From NCBI GenBank assembly GCA_958295685.1, contig OY282365.1, positions 2,232,001 to 2,296,000 of the forward strand: a stretch of 64,000 nt of DNA. The letters run 5' to 3'. The notes beneath the pieces are model-generated. The model did no database searches. It had not been told where the DNA came from and saw nothing but the letters and a program-made list of their open reading frames with translations. The DNA comes from an uncultured Dehalococcoidia bacterium (GTDB lineage Bacteria; Chloroflexota; Dehalococcoidia; Lucifugimonadales; CATQGZ01). The translations under genes were made by a program, and so were the position numbers. How positions within the stretch are numbered: position 1 is the first letter of the stretch; every line of letters begins with the position of its first letter. Shown here piece after piece: positions 16,920 to 24,593 of this stretch.

Positions 16920-17780
16920 TTAGAGAACGGTCTTGAGCCATGAGCGAAGGGGGGGCGCCAGGTCTTCCATTTGAAGCGCGGTGTAGACGGATGCCATCTG
17001 AAGTCCCAGGGGGATGCCCACGTCGAACAGCCTCCCCGGGAACTGGTAGGCGTATACCTTTTGGGTCGCAAGCAGCGTAGATATGGCGTCGGTCAGCCAT
17101 ATTTCGCCGCCCGTCCCGGGGGGCGCGGAATCGAGCGCGTCAAACACCTCCGGGGTAAGGACGTACCTCCCGACGATTCCCAGGTTCGACGGCGCGTCGT
17201 CCACGCTCGGCTTCTCCACGAGTCCCACCACCTCGAACACCCCGTCGTCGACGGGCCTGCGGTCGACGATGCCCTTGCTCGGGACCACGTCGTCGGGCAC
17301 CTCAGCGACTGCGATGACGCTGGATTGAAGCTCGTCGAACAGATCGATCATTCGAGCGATGGTCGGGGCGCCGCTCATGATCAGGTCGTCCGGGAAGAAT
17401 ACGGCGAACGGCTCGCCGCCGACCGCCGCGCGCGCCGTCAGCACGGCGTGTCCGGGGCCGAGCGGCCGCTTCTGATAGACGTAGCTGATCTCAGCCATCT
17501 CGGAGATGTCGATCATCCGCTGGAGCATGTCGTCGTCGCCTCTGCTCTCCAGGGTCTGTTCGAGCGCAGGCAGCCGGTCGAAGTAGTGTCCGATGGCCTC
17601 CTGGCCGCGTGTCAGGACGAACACGACGTGCTCTATCCCGGCCTGCACGGCCTCCTCGACTATGAGATGAATGCTCGGCCTGTCCAGCACCGGGAGCATG
17701 TTCTTCGGGATGGACCGGGTTATCGGCAGGAATCTGGTCCCGAACCCCGCGACCGGGATTACGGCCTTGCGTATCGACAT
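16920..17780 (-). CDS. galU: UTP-glucose-1-phosphate uridylyltransferase
   Basis: A 286-residue GalU-type nucleotidyltransferase making UDP-glucose from UTP and glucose-1-phosphate for polysaccharide and glycolipid synthesis. Nucleotide-binding start AVIPVAGFGTRFLPITRSIPKNMLPVL (cited as VAGFGTRFLPITRSIPKNML), FPDDLIMSGAP with the metal-binding Asp, IVGRYVLTPEVFDAL, and TDAISTLLATQKVYAYQFPG. Length is normal. The usual KEMLP signature reads KNMLP. It begins 214 bases before a type B repeat. Confidence 0.93.
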   Translation of the reverse strand: MSIRKAVIPVAGFGTRFLPITRSIPKNMLPVLDRPSIHLIVEEAVQAGIEHVVFVLTRGQEAIGHYFDRLPALEQTLESRGDDDMLQRMIDISEMAEISYVYQKRPLGPGHAVLTARAAVGGEPFAVFFPDDLIMSGAPTIARMIDLFDELQSSVIAVAEVPDDVVPSKGIVDRRPVDDGVFEVVGLVEKPSVDDAPSNLGIVGRYVLTPEVFDALDSAPPGTGGEIWLTDAISTLLATQKVYAYQFPGRLFDVGIPLGLQMASVYTALQMEDLAPPLRSWLKTVL

Positions 17781-17994
17781 CTAGTGAATCGCTCCCATGC
17801 GCGTTCTTCCGCCGGTGGGCGGTCCGGGTGACCGGCGCCCGCGTGTAAAGGATACCAGCCTCCTCGATTCACCGCCAACCGACCGCCGGCAGAGGGAACG
17901 CCGGGCGGTCAGGCCGGCTTGGACAGAGCCTGATCACCAGACAAGTCAACCGCTTGGCGCTCGCTCGCCAAAATGCGATTGCCTGCCCATCCTC

Positions 17995-18292
17995 TTGACA
18001 ACAGCGAACTCTTGTACTACGATACTCGCGTGGAAGGAACGCAGCCATGATCATGCCGAATCACGTGCACGGAACCAACCCGCCCGTAAGGGCGCACAAG
18101 GGGCGCCCTCACCCCGGGGACTGTCCCACAATTGTCCCACGTCTGTCCCAGAACTGTCCCAGACCTGTTCCACAAGTGCCCCACATTTGTACCACGAAAT
18201 CGAACCCTCAGCTACGAGATGGGACAAAATGGAACAGTTTGGGACAGTTTTCGACAAAACCGCAGGCCGAGGCCCCTCAGATGCGATTGCCC
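17995..18292 (+). repeat. Dispersed promoter-array element, type B, copy B2
   Basis: Plus-strand order: TTGACA (17995-18000), 17 bases, TACGAT (18018-18023); leader and ATG reading MIMPNHVHGTN; seven 11-base units of TGTCCCACAAT type (18122-18198); the core ACCCTCAGCTACGAGA; inverted heptamers TGGGACA, TGGAACA, TGGGACA (18220-18250). The units have drifted from B1 and B3, yet the period, core and arm order are kept. It fills the gap between galU and phhB. A GATGCGATTGCCCTG word follows at 18279; a related one occurs at 36985 in inverse orientation. Confidence 0.85.
18048..18130 (+). pseudogene. HUH-motif transposase remnant inside B2
   Basis: The frame from the ATG at 18047/18048 reads MIMPNHVHGTNPPVRAHKG and then enters the 11-base array. 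MPNHVH is the HUH motif of Y1 (IS200/RAYT) transposases and VGAHKGRP-like sequence also follows it in many RAYT proteins. There is no catalytic Tyr helix. It is a fragment, not a functional gene. Confidence 0.45.
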
Positions 18293-18340
18293 TGGGGCGG
18301 GGGCCGTAGAGGTGACCATCGACCGGGGCGGCCCGTCGAG

Positions 18341-18349
18341 TGATAGAAT
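18341..18349 (+). promoter_or_regulatory. Extended -10 TGATAGAAT
   Basis: Extended -10 motif 25 bases before the phhB ATG, placing a transcript start close to the ribosome-binding site GGAGGG. Confidence 0.5.
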
Positions 18350-18374
18350 GAGGCATCCCCAGCCGGAGGGCGCG

Positions 18375-18743
18375 ATGAATCTCTACTCTCAGAAATGCAC
18401 AGCCTGCCGACGCGACTCGCCGAGGGTGACCGCGGAGGAGATTGCGGAGCTTCACCCCCAGGTGCCCGACTGGGAGCTTGGGGAGGTGGAGGGGGTCAAA
18501 CGGCTCAAGCGGACCTTCAGGTTCGCCAACTTCACGGACGCTCTGGGCTTCACGGTGAGGGCGGCGGAGGCGGCCGAGGCGGAGGGACATCATCCGAAGC
18601 TCATCCTGGAGTGGGGGAGAGTCGGCGTCGAATGGTGGACCCACAAGATCAGGGGACTGCACCGCAACGACTTCATAATGGCGTCCAAGACGGACAGGCT
18701 GTACGCCGAGTCGACCGGTTCCGAGGCGCCGCGCGTTGTATGA
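18375..18743 (+). CDS. phhB: 4a-hydroxytetrahydrobiopterin dehydratase (pterin carbinolamine dehydratase)
   Basis: A 122-residue PCD/DCoH-family protein that dehydrates 4a-hydroxytetrahydropterin and in some bacteria has a role with molybdopterin enzymes. N-terminal QKCTACRRDSPRVTAEEI, then WELGEVEGVKRLKRTFRF, FTDALGFTVRAAEAAEAEGHHPKL (His-His proton-transfer pair in EGHHPKL) and VEWWTHKIRGLHRNDFIMA. GGAGGG lies 5 bases before the ATG. Its 3' end overlaps the TTG start of the flavoprotein gene by 8 bases. No phenylalanine hydroxylase is visible nearby. Confidence 0.9.
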   Translation: MNLYSQKCTACRRDSPRVTAEEIAELHPQVPDWELGEVEGVKRLKRTFRFANFTDALGFTVRAAEAAEAEGHHPKLILEWGRVGVEWWTHKIRGLHRNDFIMASKTDRLYAESTGSEAPRVV

Positions 18744-19959
18744 CGCGATCGTAGTGGGAGCCGGGCCTGGGGGAAGCATGGCCGCTCTCAGGCTCTCCGA
18801 GCGGGGCCACCGGGTGGCGGTGGTCGACTGGCGGCATGACATCGGGGACAAGCTGTGCACCGGGATCGTGGGTATCGAGTGCGGCAGACGCTTCCCCCCG
18901 GACGAGGGCCACGTCATCCGCGAGGCGAAGGCGGCGACCATCGTCTCGCCTGCGGGCAGGCGTTACTCGATAGAGAGGAGGGAGCCGCACGCGCTGATCA
19001 TAGACAGGGTGTCCTACGTGGCCGCGCTGGCTCGGAGGGCCGAGGCGGCGGGAGCGGAGCTCATCCTGGGGCCGCGCGTCAGCCGCGTCGAGGTGTCCGA
19101 TTCTGACGTGTCGGTCACGGTGTCGTGCGGCAAGGGCCGCGACAGCCTATCCGCGCGCCTCCTGGTGCTGGCGAGCGGCTTCGGCTCCCCGCTGGTCAGG
19201 GCTGCGGGTCTCCCGAACGGCAGGAACGACGGCTACATGACGGGCGTCCAGGCCGAGGTGATCGTGGACGGGGTGGAGGACACCGAGGTCTACCTGGGCG
19301 AGCGAATCGCCCCGGGGTCGTTCGGATGGCTCGTGCCTCTGGACGGTTCGAGGGCGCTTGCGGGGATCGTTTCCAGGAAGAGGCTGAACGGTCACATGGA
19401 CCGCTTTCTGTCAGACCTCCGGTCGGACGGGAGGGTTCGGGAGGTGACGAAGGGGCCGGCCCGTTGGGGCATCCCTCTCCGGCCCGCGCAGCGCACGTAC
19501 GCCGACCGGGTGCTGGTGGTCGGCGACGCGGCCGGTCTGGTTAAGCCGACCACGGGCGGCGGGATATACTACGCTCTGCTGTCAGGGGAGATCGCGGCTG
19601 AAACCGCGGCGGAGGCCCTGAGCGCAGGAGACCTGTCCGCGCGGCGTCTCAGGGGCTACGAAAGGGGCTGGAAGGCCGTCTTCGGGCGTGAGCTGACCGT
19701 CGGCTACTACGCGCGGATGCTGTACGAGGCCCTCCGGGACGACCAGATCGACCGGCTTCAGTCTGAGTTGTGGTCGTCCGGCCTCAAGGACGATCTGATC
19801 GATCAGCGGGAGTTTTCTTTCGATTGGCATGGGGGCGTGATCCTCAAGGCGCTCAACCACCGGCGCCTGGGGGCCCTGTTCCGGTCGTTCGGGCCTCTCA
19901 CCGGCGCCTTCGTGTCGCGGCTGACGCGAGCCGGACGGCAGACCGAATCCAGCGCCTGA
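18736..19959 (+). CDS. Geranylgeranyl-reductase family FAD-dependent oxidoreductase
   Basis: A 407-residue flavoprotein of the GGR/PHBH-like family that reduces isoprenoid double bonds or hydroxylates lipids. FAD-binding GxGxxG in AIVVGAGPGGSMAALRLSE at the N-terminus; LCTGIVGIECGRRF near residue 40 is the CxG-type motif common to GGRs; the second FAD motif VLVVGDAAGLVKPTTGGGIYY lies near residue 258. The start is TTG at 18736, since MYDAIVVGAG is the natural N-terminus. It overlaps phhB by 8 bases, indicating coupling. Confidence 0.87.
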   Translation: MYDAIVVGAGPGGSMAALRLSERGHRVAVVDWRHDIGDKLCTGIVGIECGRRFPPDEGHVIREAKAATIVSPAGRRYSIERREPHALIIDRVSYVAALARRAEAAGAELILGPRVSRVEVSDSDVSVTVSCGKGRDSLSARLLVLASGFGSPLVRAAGLPNGRNDGYMTGVQAEVIVDGVEDTEVYLGERIAPGSFGWLVPLDGSRALAGIVSRKRLNGHMDRFLSDLRSDGRVREVTKGPARWGIPLRPAQRTYADRVLVVGDAAGLVKPTTGGGIYYALLSGEIAAETAAEALSAGDLSARRLRGYERGWKAVFGRELTVGYYARMLYEALRDDQIDRLQSELWSSGLKDDLIDQREFSFDWHGGVILKALNHRRLGALFRSFGPLTGAFVSRLTRAGRQTESSA

Positions 19960-20007
19960 TTCACCTGCGGGAGGGCGGCGCAGGGAAGCGGGCAGTCCGG
20001 CGCCAGC

Positions 20008-20910
20008 CTACTCCAGCATAGCGGACAGGATGGCCATCCGCAGGAACAGCGCGTTCTCGGCCTGCCGGTAGAACGCCAACCGCTCGTCGCGCACCTCGAG
20101 GGCGAAGTCCCCGCTGCGCTGCATCGGGTCCATGACGATGCAATGCGGGCGCAGCTTCGACATGAACTCTTCGTCGATTCTCAGGTTGAGGGAGCCGCGG
20201 GACCTCAGCATCTGCGCGTGCGCCACGGTCCGCGGCCCGTTGAGATAGATTACGTCCACCTCCCGGAGGGCCTCGACGTCGTCCACAGTTTCTAGCGAGA
20301 CTCCCCGATCCTCGCAGTAGGCTGCGACCGCGGGATCGACTCGGCCGCTGAAGGGCACCGCGGTGACCCTGACCTCGTCGAATAGGGCGAGGCCTCTGAG
20401 CAGGGCGCTGACGTTCCGATGCTCCAGCCGCCCGACGATTGCGGCCTCCACTCCGTCGACGCGGCCCAGTTCCCGCCGGATGGTGTAGACGTCGGCCAGC
20501 GCCTGGGTGGGGTGGTCGTCCAGGCTGCCGCCGTTAACGATCGGCAGCGCGTCCACCTCGGCGGCCCTGTCCATGACCCCCGGGTCGCTGGACCTGAGCA
20601 CCACCACGTCCATGTGGAGGCTCGCCAGTATCTCGATCACGTTGTCGACGTAGCTTGCGGCCCGCACCGGATGGAACTGGGAGGCGTCCTCGGTGTGGTG
20701 GGCCTCGCCGCCGAGCATCGTCATGGCCCGCTCGAAGGATGTCCTAGTCAGGAAGCTGGGTTCGTAGAACAGGCAATACAGGGAGCGGCCCGCCAGCTCC
20801 GCACGGTCGGGAGGGGTCTCCCGAAGGCGGTCGGAGCGGGGGAAAAGATCGGACTCGACCCACGTTCTGTCTATCTGGGCCGTCCGTATCAGCCGGCTAA
20901 AGCTCGCCAT
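20008..20910 (-). CDS. Aspartate/ornithine carbamoyltransferase-like protein, divergent active site
   Basis: A 300-residue protein with ATCase/OTCase architecture: the N-terminal carbamoyl-phosphate domain has FYEPSFLTRTSFERAM near residue 48 and SLDDHPTQALADVYTI near 129 (the conserved HPTQ loop), and the C-terminal domain has IVGRLEHRNVSALLRGL and NALFLRMAILSAMLE. Aligned by eye to E. coli ATCase FFEASTRTRLSFE, Thr53 and Arg54 of the S-T-R-T loop become Phe and Leu, and the KKGE Lys84 position becomes Arg. The HPG/HPLPR substrate loop reads MDPMQRSGDF. Canonical carbamoyl transfer is therefore doubtful. It is probably a paralogue with another substrate; a degenerate pyrB is the alternative. 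Confidence 0.75.
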   Translation of the reverse strand: MASFSRLIRTAQIDRTWVESDLFPRSDRLRETPPDRAELAGRSLYCLFYEPSFLTRTSFERAMTMLGGEAHHTEDASQFHPVRAASYVDNVIEILASLHMDVVVLRSSDPGVMDRAAEVDALPIVNGGSLDDHPTQALADVYTIRRELGRVDGVEAAIVGRLEHRNVSALLRGLALFDEVRVTAVPFSGRVDPAVAAYCEDRGVSLETVDDVEALREVDVIYLNGPRTVAHAQMLRSRGSLNLRIDEEFMSKLRPHCIVMDPMQRSGDFALEVRDERLAFYRQAENALFLRMAILSAMLE

Positions 20911-20926
20911 TCAACCGAGCCGGCTC

Positions 20927-20955
20927 GCGGGGCGGCTCTTCCTCAGCCGCCCCGC
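20927..20955 (-). terminator. GC-rich hairpin downstream of the Pro-Thr surface protein gene
   Basis: A perfect 11-bp stem, GCGGGGCGGCT with AGCCGCCCCGC, around a 7-base loop. It lies between the end of the upstream minus-strand gene and the start of the carbamoyltransferase-like gene. There is no T-tract, so strength as an intrinsic terminator is uncertain. Confidence 0.5.
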
Positions 20956-21001
20956 TCTCCAGAGTGACATCATGGCCGGCCACGTGCAGGCCGACACGCC
21001 A

Positions 21002-22138
21002 CTACTCCCGCCGCGGGGTCGGTCCCCAACGGCCACTGGCAATGAGGAATACGACCGCCAGGACCACGCCAATGAGCAGCACGACTCCCAGCAGTATGAA
21101 CACTAGGCTGGACGAGCTGCCGCCGGTCGGTTCGGGCGTCGGCGTGGGTGGAGCGGCGGTGGGCGCCGGCGTGGGCGGGACGGCCGTGGGCGTGGGCGGG
21201 ACGGCCGTGGGCGTGGGTGGAACGGCGGTGGGTGTGGGCGGAACGGCGGTAGGCGTGGGCGGGACCGGCGTGGGCGTGGGCGGGACCGGCGTGGGTGTGG
21301 GTGGAACCGGCGTGGGCGTGGGCGGGACCGGCGTGGGCGTGGGCGGGACCGGCGTGGGCGTGGGCGGTGCCGCGGTGGCTGTGGCGACGGGTGGGGCCTC
21401 TGTGGCGACGGGCGCCGGGGTGGCCGTGGGGAACCCGAAGAACACCAGGTTGAGGTTATCTATGAACTCCCCGCCGTTGAAGGTGGTCTCCGTAGCCGAG
21501 CGCACGCCGTTGAGGAAGAACTCGATAGTCCGGCCGACGAATCCGGCGTCGCTCGGGGCAACCACCAGGTTGGTGTACTTGTCGCCTGTGACGAGCGCGG
21601 GATCGGACTCGTACGCGCCTATCCGCGCCACGAGCATGACGTCCTGTGGCAGCTCGGTTCCCGCGGTGGCGAGGCGTCCTGCGTAGACCGACGGGCTGGT
21701 CTTCCCCGGTCCGGGGGTCGCGGTCGGCGTCACAGGGGTTGGGGTCGGGGTGGGTTCCGGGAGCGTCTGGAAGGTCAGGTTGAGGGTCTGAGGACGCCCG
21801 GCGGTTCTTCCGGAGTAGACCGCGACCTCTTCCGCGGGCACGTCGCCCAGCAGGAAGGTGATGGACTTACCCAGGTAGGACGTATCCGGAGGAGCGACCT
21901 GGAGACCGAGGTAGGAGCCTTTGTTTACCGAGGCCGGCGCGGAGCGATATTCGCCGATAGTTGCGTAGACCATGTAGCCGTCCGGCGCAGGGTTGCCGCC
22001 GACGGTCGCCGTGCCGGAGTAGATCGCTGGCAGGGGAGGAGGCCCTCCCTGGGCGCTCGCGCTGTCCGACATGGGTATTACTGCGAAGGCAATCGCCGTC
22101 AGGGCAACCCCAGCGGCTATCCACCAATTGCGTCTCAT
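21002..22138 (-). CDS. Secreted, membrane-anchored protein with two homologous domains and Pro-Thr repeats
   Basis: A 378-residue surface protein of unknown function. Signal peptide MRRNWWIAAGVALTAIAFAV with an AxA site (SASAQ). Domain 1 (residues about 37-125; AIYSGTATVGG, YMVYATIGEYRS, LGKSITFLLGDV) and domain 2 (about 148-235; SVYAGRLATAG, VMLVARIGAYES, FVGRTIEFFLNGV) are clearly duplicated beta domains. A long PPTPTPV array (7 residues, 21 bases) spans about 255-325, and a C-terminal membrane span (LVFILLGVVLLIGVVLAVVF) ends with a basic tail. A Pro-Thr stalk lifting a domain pair off the membrane is the natural reading. The gene stands alone. Confidence 0.8.
   Translation of the reverse strand: MRRNWWIAAGVALTAIAFAVIPMSDSASAQGGPPPLPAIYSGTATVGGNPAPDGYMVYATIGEYRSAPASVNKGSYLGLQVAPPDTSYLGKSITFLLGDVPAEEVAVYSGRTAGRPQTLNLTFQTLPEPTPTPTPVTPTATPGPGKTSPSVYAGRLATAGTELPQDVMLVARIGAYESDPALVTGDKYTNLVVAPSDAGFVGRTIEFFLNGVRSATETTFNGGEFIDNLNLVFFGFPTATPAPVATEAPPVATATAAPPTPTPVPPTPTPVPPTPTPVPPTPTPVPPTPTPVPPTPTAVPPTPTAVPPTPTAVPPTPTAVPPTPAPTAAPPTPTPEPTGGSSSSLVFILLGVVLLIGVVLAVVFLIASGRWGPTPRRE
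21150..21372 (-). repeat. In-gene tandem repeat encoding PPTPTPV
   Basis: About ten 21-base units of the type GTGGGCGTGGGCGGGACCGGC (plus strand; shown at 20+1 bases as GTGGGCGTGGGCGGGACCGG) encode the Pro-Thr stalk. Neighbouring units are almost identical, so length polymorphism by slippage is likely. Confidence 0.8.
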
Positions 22139-22423
22139 CTGTCTTCCTCCTCAAACACGTGGTAGGGTCGAGCCCGCATCTGCGAGACTCGGCTAGTCGG
22201 ACGGGTTCTTTCGTCGAAACCCTGCGGTCATCCTCTCGCCACATAACTACTTTACCACATACGTGACACGCATATACGGCAGGCTGCACAGTCGATTCAG
22301 GAATTTGTCCACACATCGGGGCGTCCACAGGCTGGTCCGTGGTGGGTCGGGCGCGTCAACTGAATTGACTCGCCTGGGGCGCGGTGTCAGACTACCTGCC
22401 GTCGGGTCTCCGCGGAGCGCCTC

Positions 22424-23083
22424 TTGATAATAGACCTCCACACGCATACGCATCCCGCCTCGGACGACAGCTCCATGACCCTGAGCGAGCTGGCGGCGCG
22501 GGCGGTAGAGGCGGGTCTGGACGGTGTATGCGTGACCGATCACGACCGGTTCCTGGACGGTGACGAGGCACGCCGCACGTCGAGGGCGCACGGTATTCTG
22601 GTGCTGCCGGGCAGCGAGGTGACCACGGAGCACGGGCATCTACTCGTCTTCGGACTGACCGGCTACGTCTTCGGGATGCACAGGGTCTCCTTCCTGGAGC
22701 GGCTGGTCCGGCAGGCGGGAGGAGCGGTCGTAGCGGCGCATCCGTACCGTCGCTCGTACCGGCCTGAAGCGCCCAGGGGGTCGGCGCGATACCGCCGGGC
22801 GCTGCTGGACGCGCGCCGCAGCCCTCCGTGCAGCGTCGCCGACGCCATCGAGGTGCTCAATGGACGCGGCTCGCCTGAGGAGAACGGCTTCTCGCACGAT
22901 CTGCGCGCGGCTCTCGGCGTGGGCGGGGTGGGCTCGAGCGACGCCCACAGACCCGAGGACGTCGGCGCCTTTGCGACGGAGTTTCAGAGGCCGATACGAG
23001 ACCTGGACGACCTGGTCGCCGAGTTGAAGGCCGGGCGTGTGTGTCCGGTCGCGCCGGACGAAGGGGTGTCAGGAGCGGCGTGA
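22424..23083 (+). CDS. PHP domain metal-dependent phosphoesterase
   Basis: A 219-residue PHP-domain protein (polymerase and histidinol phosphatase family). Metal-binding motifs: IIDLHTHTHPASDDSS at the N-terminus, VCVTDHDRFLDG near residue 35, GSEVTTEHGHLLVFG near 63, VVAAHPYRRS near 102 and VGSSDAHRPEDVG near 165. The start is TTG at 22424 so that MIIDLHTHTH begins the protein. The substrate is unknown; nucleotide or histidinol phosphates are typical. Its last 15 bases overlap the convergent holA gene. Confidence 0.88.
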   Translation: MIIDLHTHTHPASDDSSMTLSELAARAVEAGLDGVCVTDHDRFLDGDEARRTSRAHGILVLPGSEVTTEHGHLLVFGLTGYVFGMHRVSFLERLVRQAGGAVVAAHPYRRSYRPEAPRGSARYRRALLDARRSPPCSVADAIEVLNGRGSPEENGFSHDLRAALGVGGVGSSDAHRPEDVGAFATEFQRPIRDLDDLVAELKAGRVCPVAPDEGVSGAA

Positions 23084-24079
23084 GGTTCTGGCCGAGCCGG
23101 CCATGCCTGCGATCAGGGTCTCGAACGCGACGCGCTCGTCTATGGGGAGGGTCTTCGAGCTCAGGTCGAGGTTCACCAGCTCTCCGTGGATGTCCACCAG
23201 CCGCTCGTGCGTGAACCTCTTCTCCTGTTCGAGTGTCTTTCGGAGCGGGTATCCGGAGAGGGAGAGCCTGCTCCCCATCTGTGGGCCGGGCACACCCTGA
23301 GCTCTGAGGTCCTTTGCGAGAAGCAGCAGTCTGACCTGCCTGGCGAGCATGGCGAGCAGGCTTGGGAGAGTGCGTCCGGAGTCCATCAAGCGCCGGACCA
23401 TCCGTATCGCCTCCCCGGGCCGCCCTTCGATCACGGCGTCGACGGCCGCGAAGATGTTGGCCTCGCTCACGTCGGCCACCATCTCGGCCACGTCCTCTTT
23501 GCGGATGGTCGTTCCGTATCGGAAGAGCGACAGCTTCTCCAGCTCGTTGTCGATCGCCCTGGGGTTCGGACCGATGTTGTCGGCCAGGGCGCGCGCGGCG
23601 GCGGGGTCGATCCGCGCGCCGCGCCCGTCAGCCCTGTCCTGGGTCCAGCGCGCGAGGCCGGGGCCGGTGGGCAGCGGGAACGTCTTGAGCTTTGCGAGGG
23701 GGGTGATTAGGGCCAACAGTGGATTGGATCGGTTCAACAGGCCGTCCATGAATACCAGCTCGGTGGTGTCGGGGATCCCGGGCAGGTAGTCGGCCAGGGC
23801 TTCCCACTCTCCGAGCCTCTGCCGCGAGCTCCGTCTTGGCTGCCTTCGGCCCGGCTGCGGCTCGAACATGCCGAGCAGACCCTTGACCAGCACCAGCCGC
23901 CGCTCGGCCATGAACGGCGCCGTGGCGCAGGCGGCTGAGAGGCCGTCGAAGCTCGCCTCCGGTCCCGCGAGAATGGTGACGTTCAGGTCCCGCAGCTCCT
24001 CGGGCCCGGCGAGCTCCTTCATGACTGAACCGGCCTCGCTGACCGAGAGTTCGTCGCCCCCGAAAAGAACGTGGATCAC
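23069..24079 (-). CDS. holA: DNA polymerase III subunit delta
   Basis: A 336-residue clamp-loader delta subunit that opens the sliding clamp during replication. N-terminal MIHVLFGGDELSVSEA replaces the P-loop region as is usual for delta; ATAPFMAERRLVLVKG near residue 50, ALADNIGPNPRAIDNELEKL near 168, NIFAAVDAVIEGRPGEAI near 205 and LLAMLARQVRLLLLAKDL near 240 are family-typical. Length is normal. It is convergent with the PHP gene. Confidence 0.88.
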   Translation of the reverse strand: MIHVLFGGDELSVSEAGSVMKELAGPEELRDLNVTILAGPEASFDGLSAACATAPFMAERRLVLVKGLLGMFEPQPGRRQPRRSSRQRLGEWEALADYLPGIPDTTELVFMDGLLNRSNPLLALITPLAKLKTFPLPTGPGLARWTQDRADGRGARIDPAAARALADNIGPNPRAIDNELEKLSLFRYGTTIRKEDVAEMVADVSEANIFAAVDAVIEGRPGEAIRMVRRLMDSGRTLPSLLAMLARQVRLLLLAKDLRAQGVPGPQMGSRLSLSGYPLRKTLEQEKRFTHERLVDIHGELVNLDLSSKTLPIDERVAFETLIAGMAGSARTSRRS

Positions 24080-24184
24080 GCCTCTCCCTCACCTCCGGCG
24101 CCGCGGGCGGCCCCTGCCGCCTCGTTGTCCACATACTACCACCGCCGCCGTCGATCGGCGCGCTGCCCGCCCGGCGCCATCGGC

Positions 24185-24193
24185 TGGTACAAT
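24185..24193 (+). promoter_or_regulatory. Extended -10 TGGTACAAT
   Basis: Extended -10 motif 32 bases before the DUF1232 ATG. No -35 match. Confidence 0.5.
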
Positions 24194-24225
24194 ACGCTCA
24201 GATTCCGAAAGGGTCGGGGGCGGTC

Positions 24226-24573
24226 ATGCTGCGCGGAATAGTCTTGCTCATCAGGAACCCTAGACTGCTGAGGCTGGTTCCCAGGCTGATGTTCGACCGA
24301 CGGGCGCCGCTCGGCGTCAAGCTGCTTCTGGTCGGCGCGGTTGCCTATCTGCTGTCCCCAGTCGACCTGCTGCCCGACTTCCTGCCCATCAAGGGCGTGC
24401 TGGACGACATTCTCTTTCTTCTGCTCTCGCTGGCGCTGCTCCTGGGCACAGCCCCCAGGGAGACGCTATCCGGGTTTGGGGAGAAGAAGCGCGGCCCGAA
24501 ATCGGGGCCTGTTATCGAAGGCGACTATCGGGTCAAGAGACAGGGCGAGCGCGAGGCGGAGTCTCGGGAGTAG
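24226..24573 (+). CDS. DUF1232 (YkvA-like) membrane protein
   Basis: A 115-residue protein with the DUF1232 core RRAPLGVKLLLVGAVAYLLSP followed by VDLLPDFLPIKGVLDD and a second hydrophobic stretch ILFLLLSLALLL (core cited in parts). It probably has one or two membrane segments. Family function is unknown. The C-terminal 30 residues are charged. It lies alone between holA and priA and converges with priA. Confidence 0.85.
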   Translation: MLRGIVLLIRNPRLLRLVPRLMFDRRAPLGVKLLLVGAVAYLLSPVDLLPDFLPIKGVLDDILFLLLSLALLLGTAPRETLSGFGEKKRGPKSGPVIEGDYRVKRQGEREAESRE

Positions 24574-24593
24574 CTTGATTCAGCCTGCCGTCG

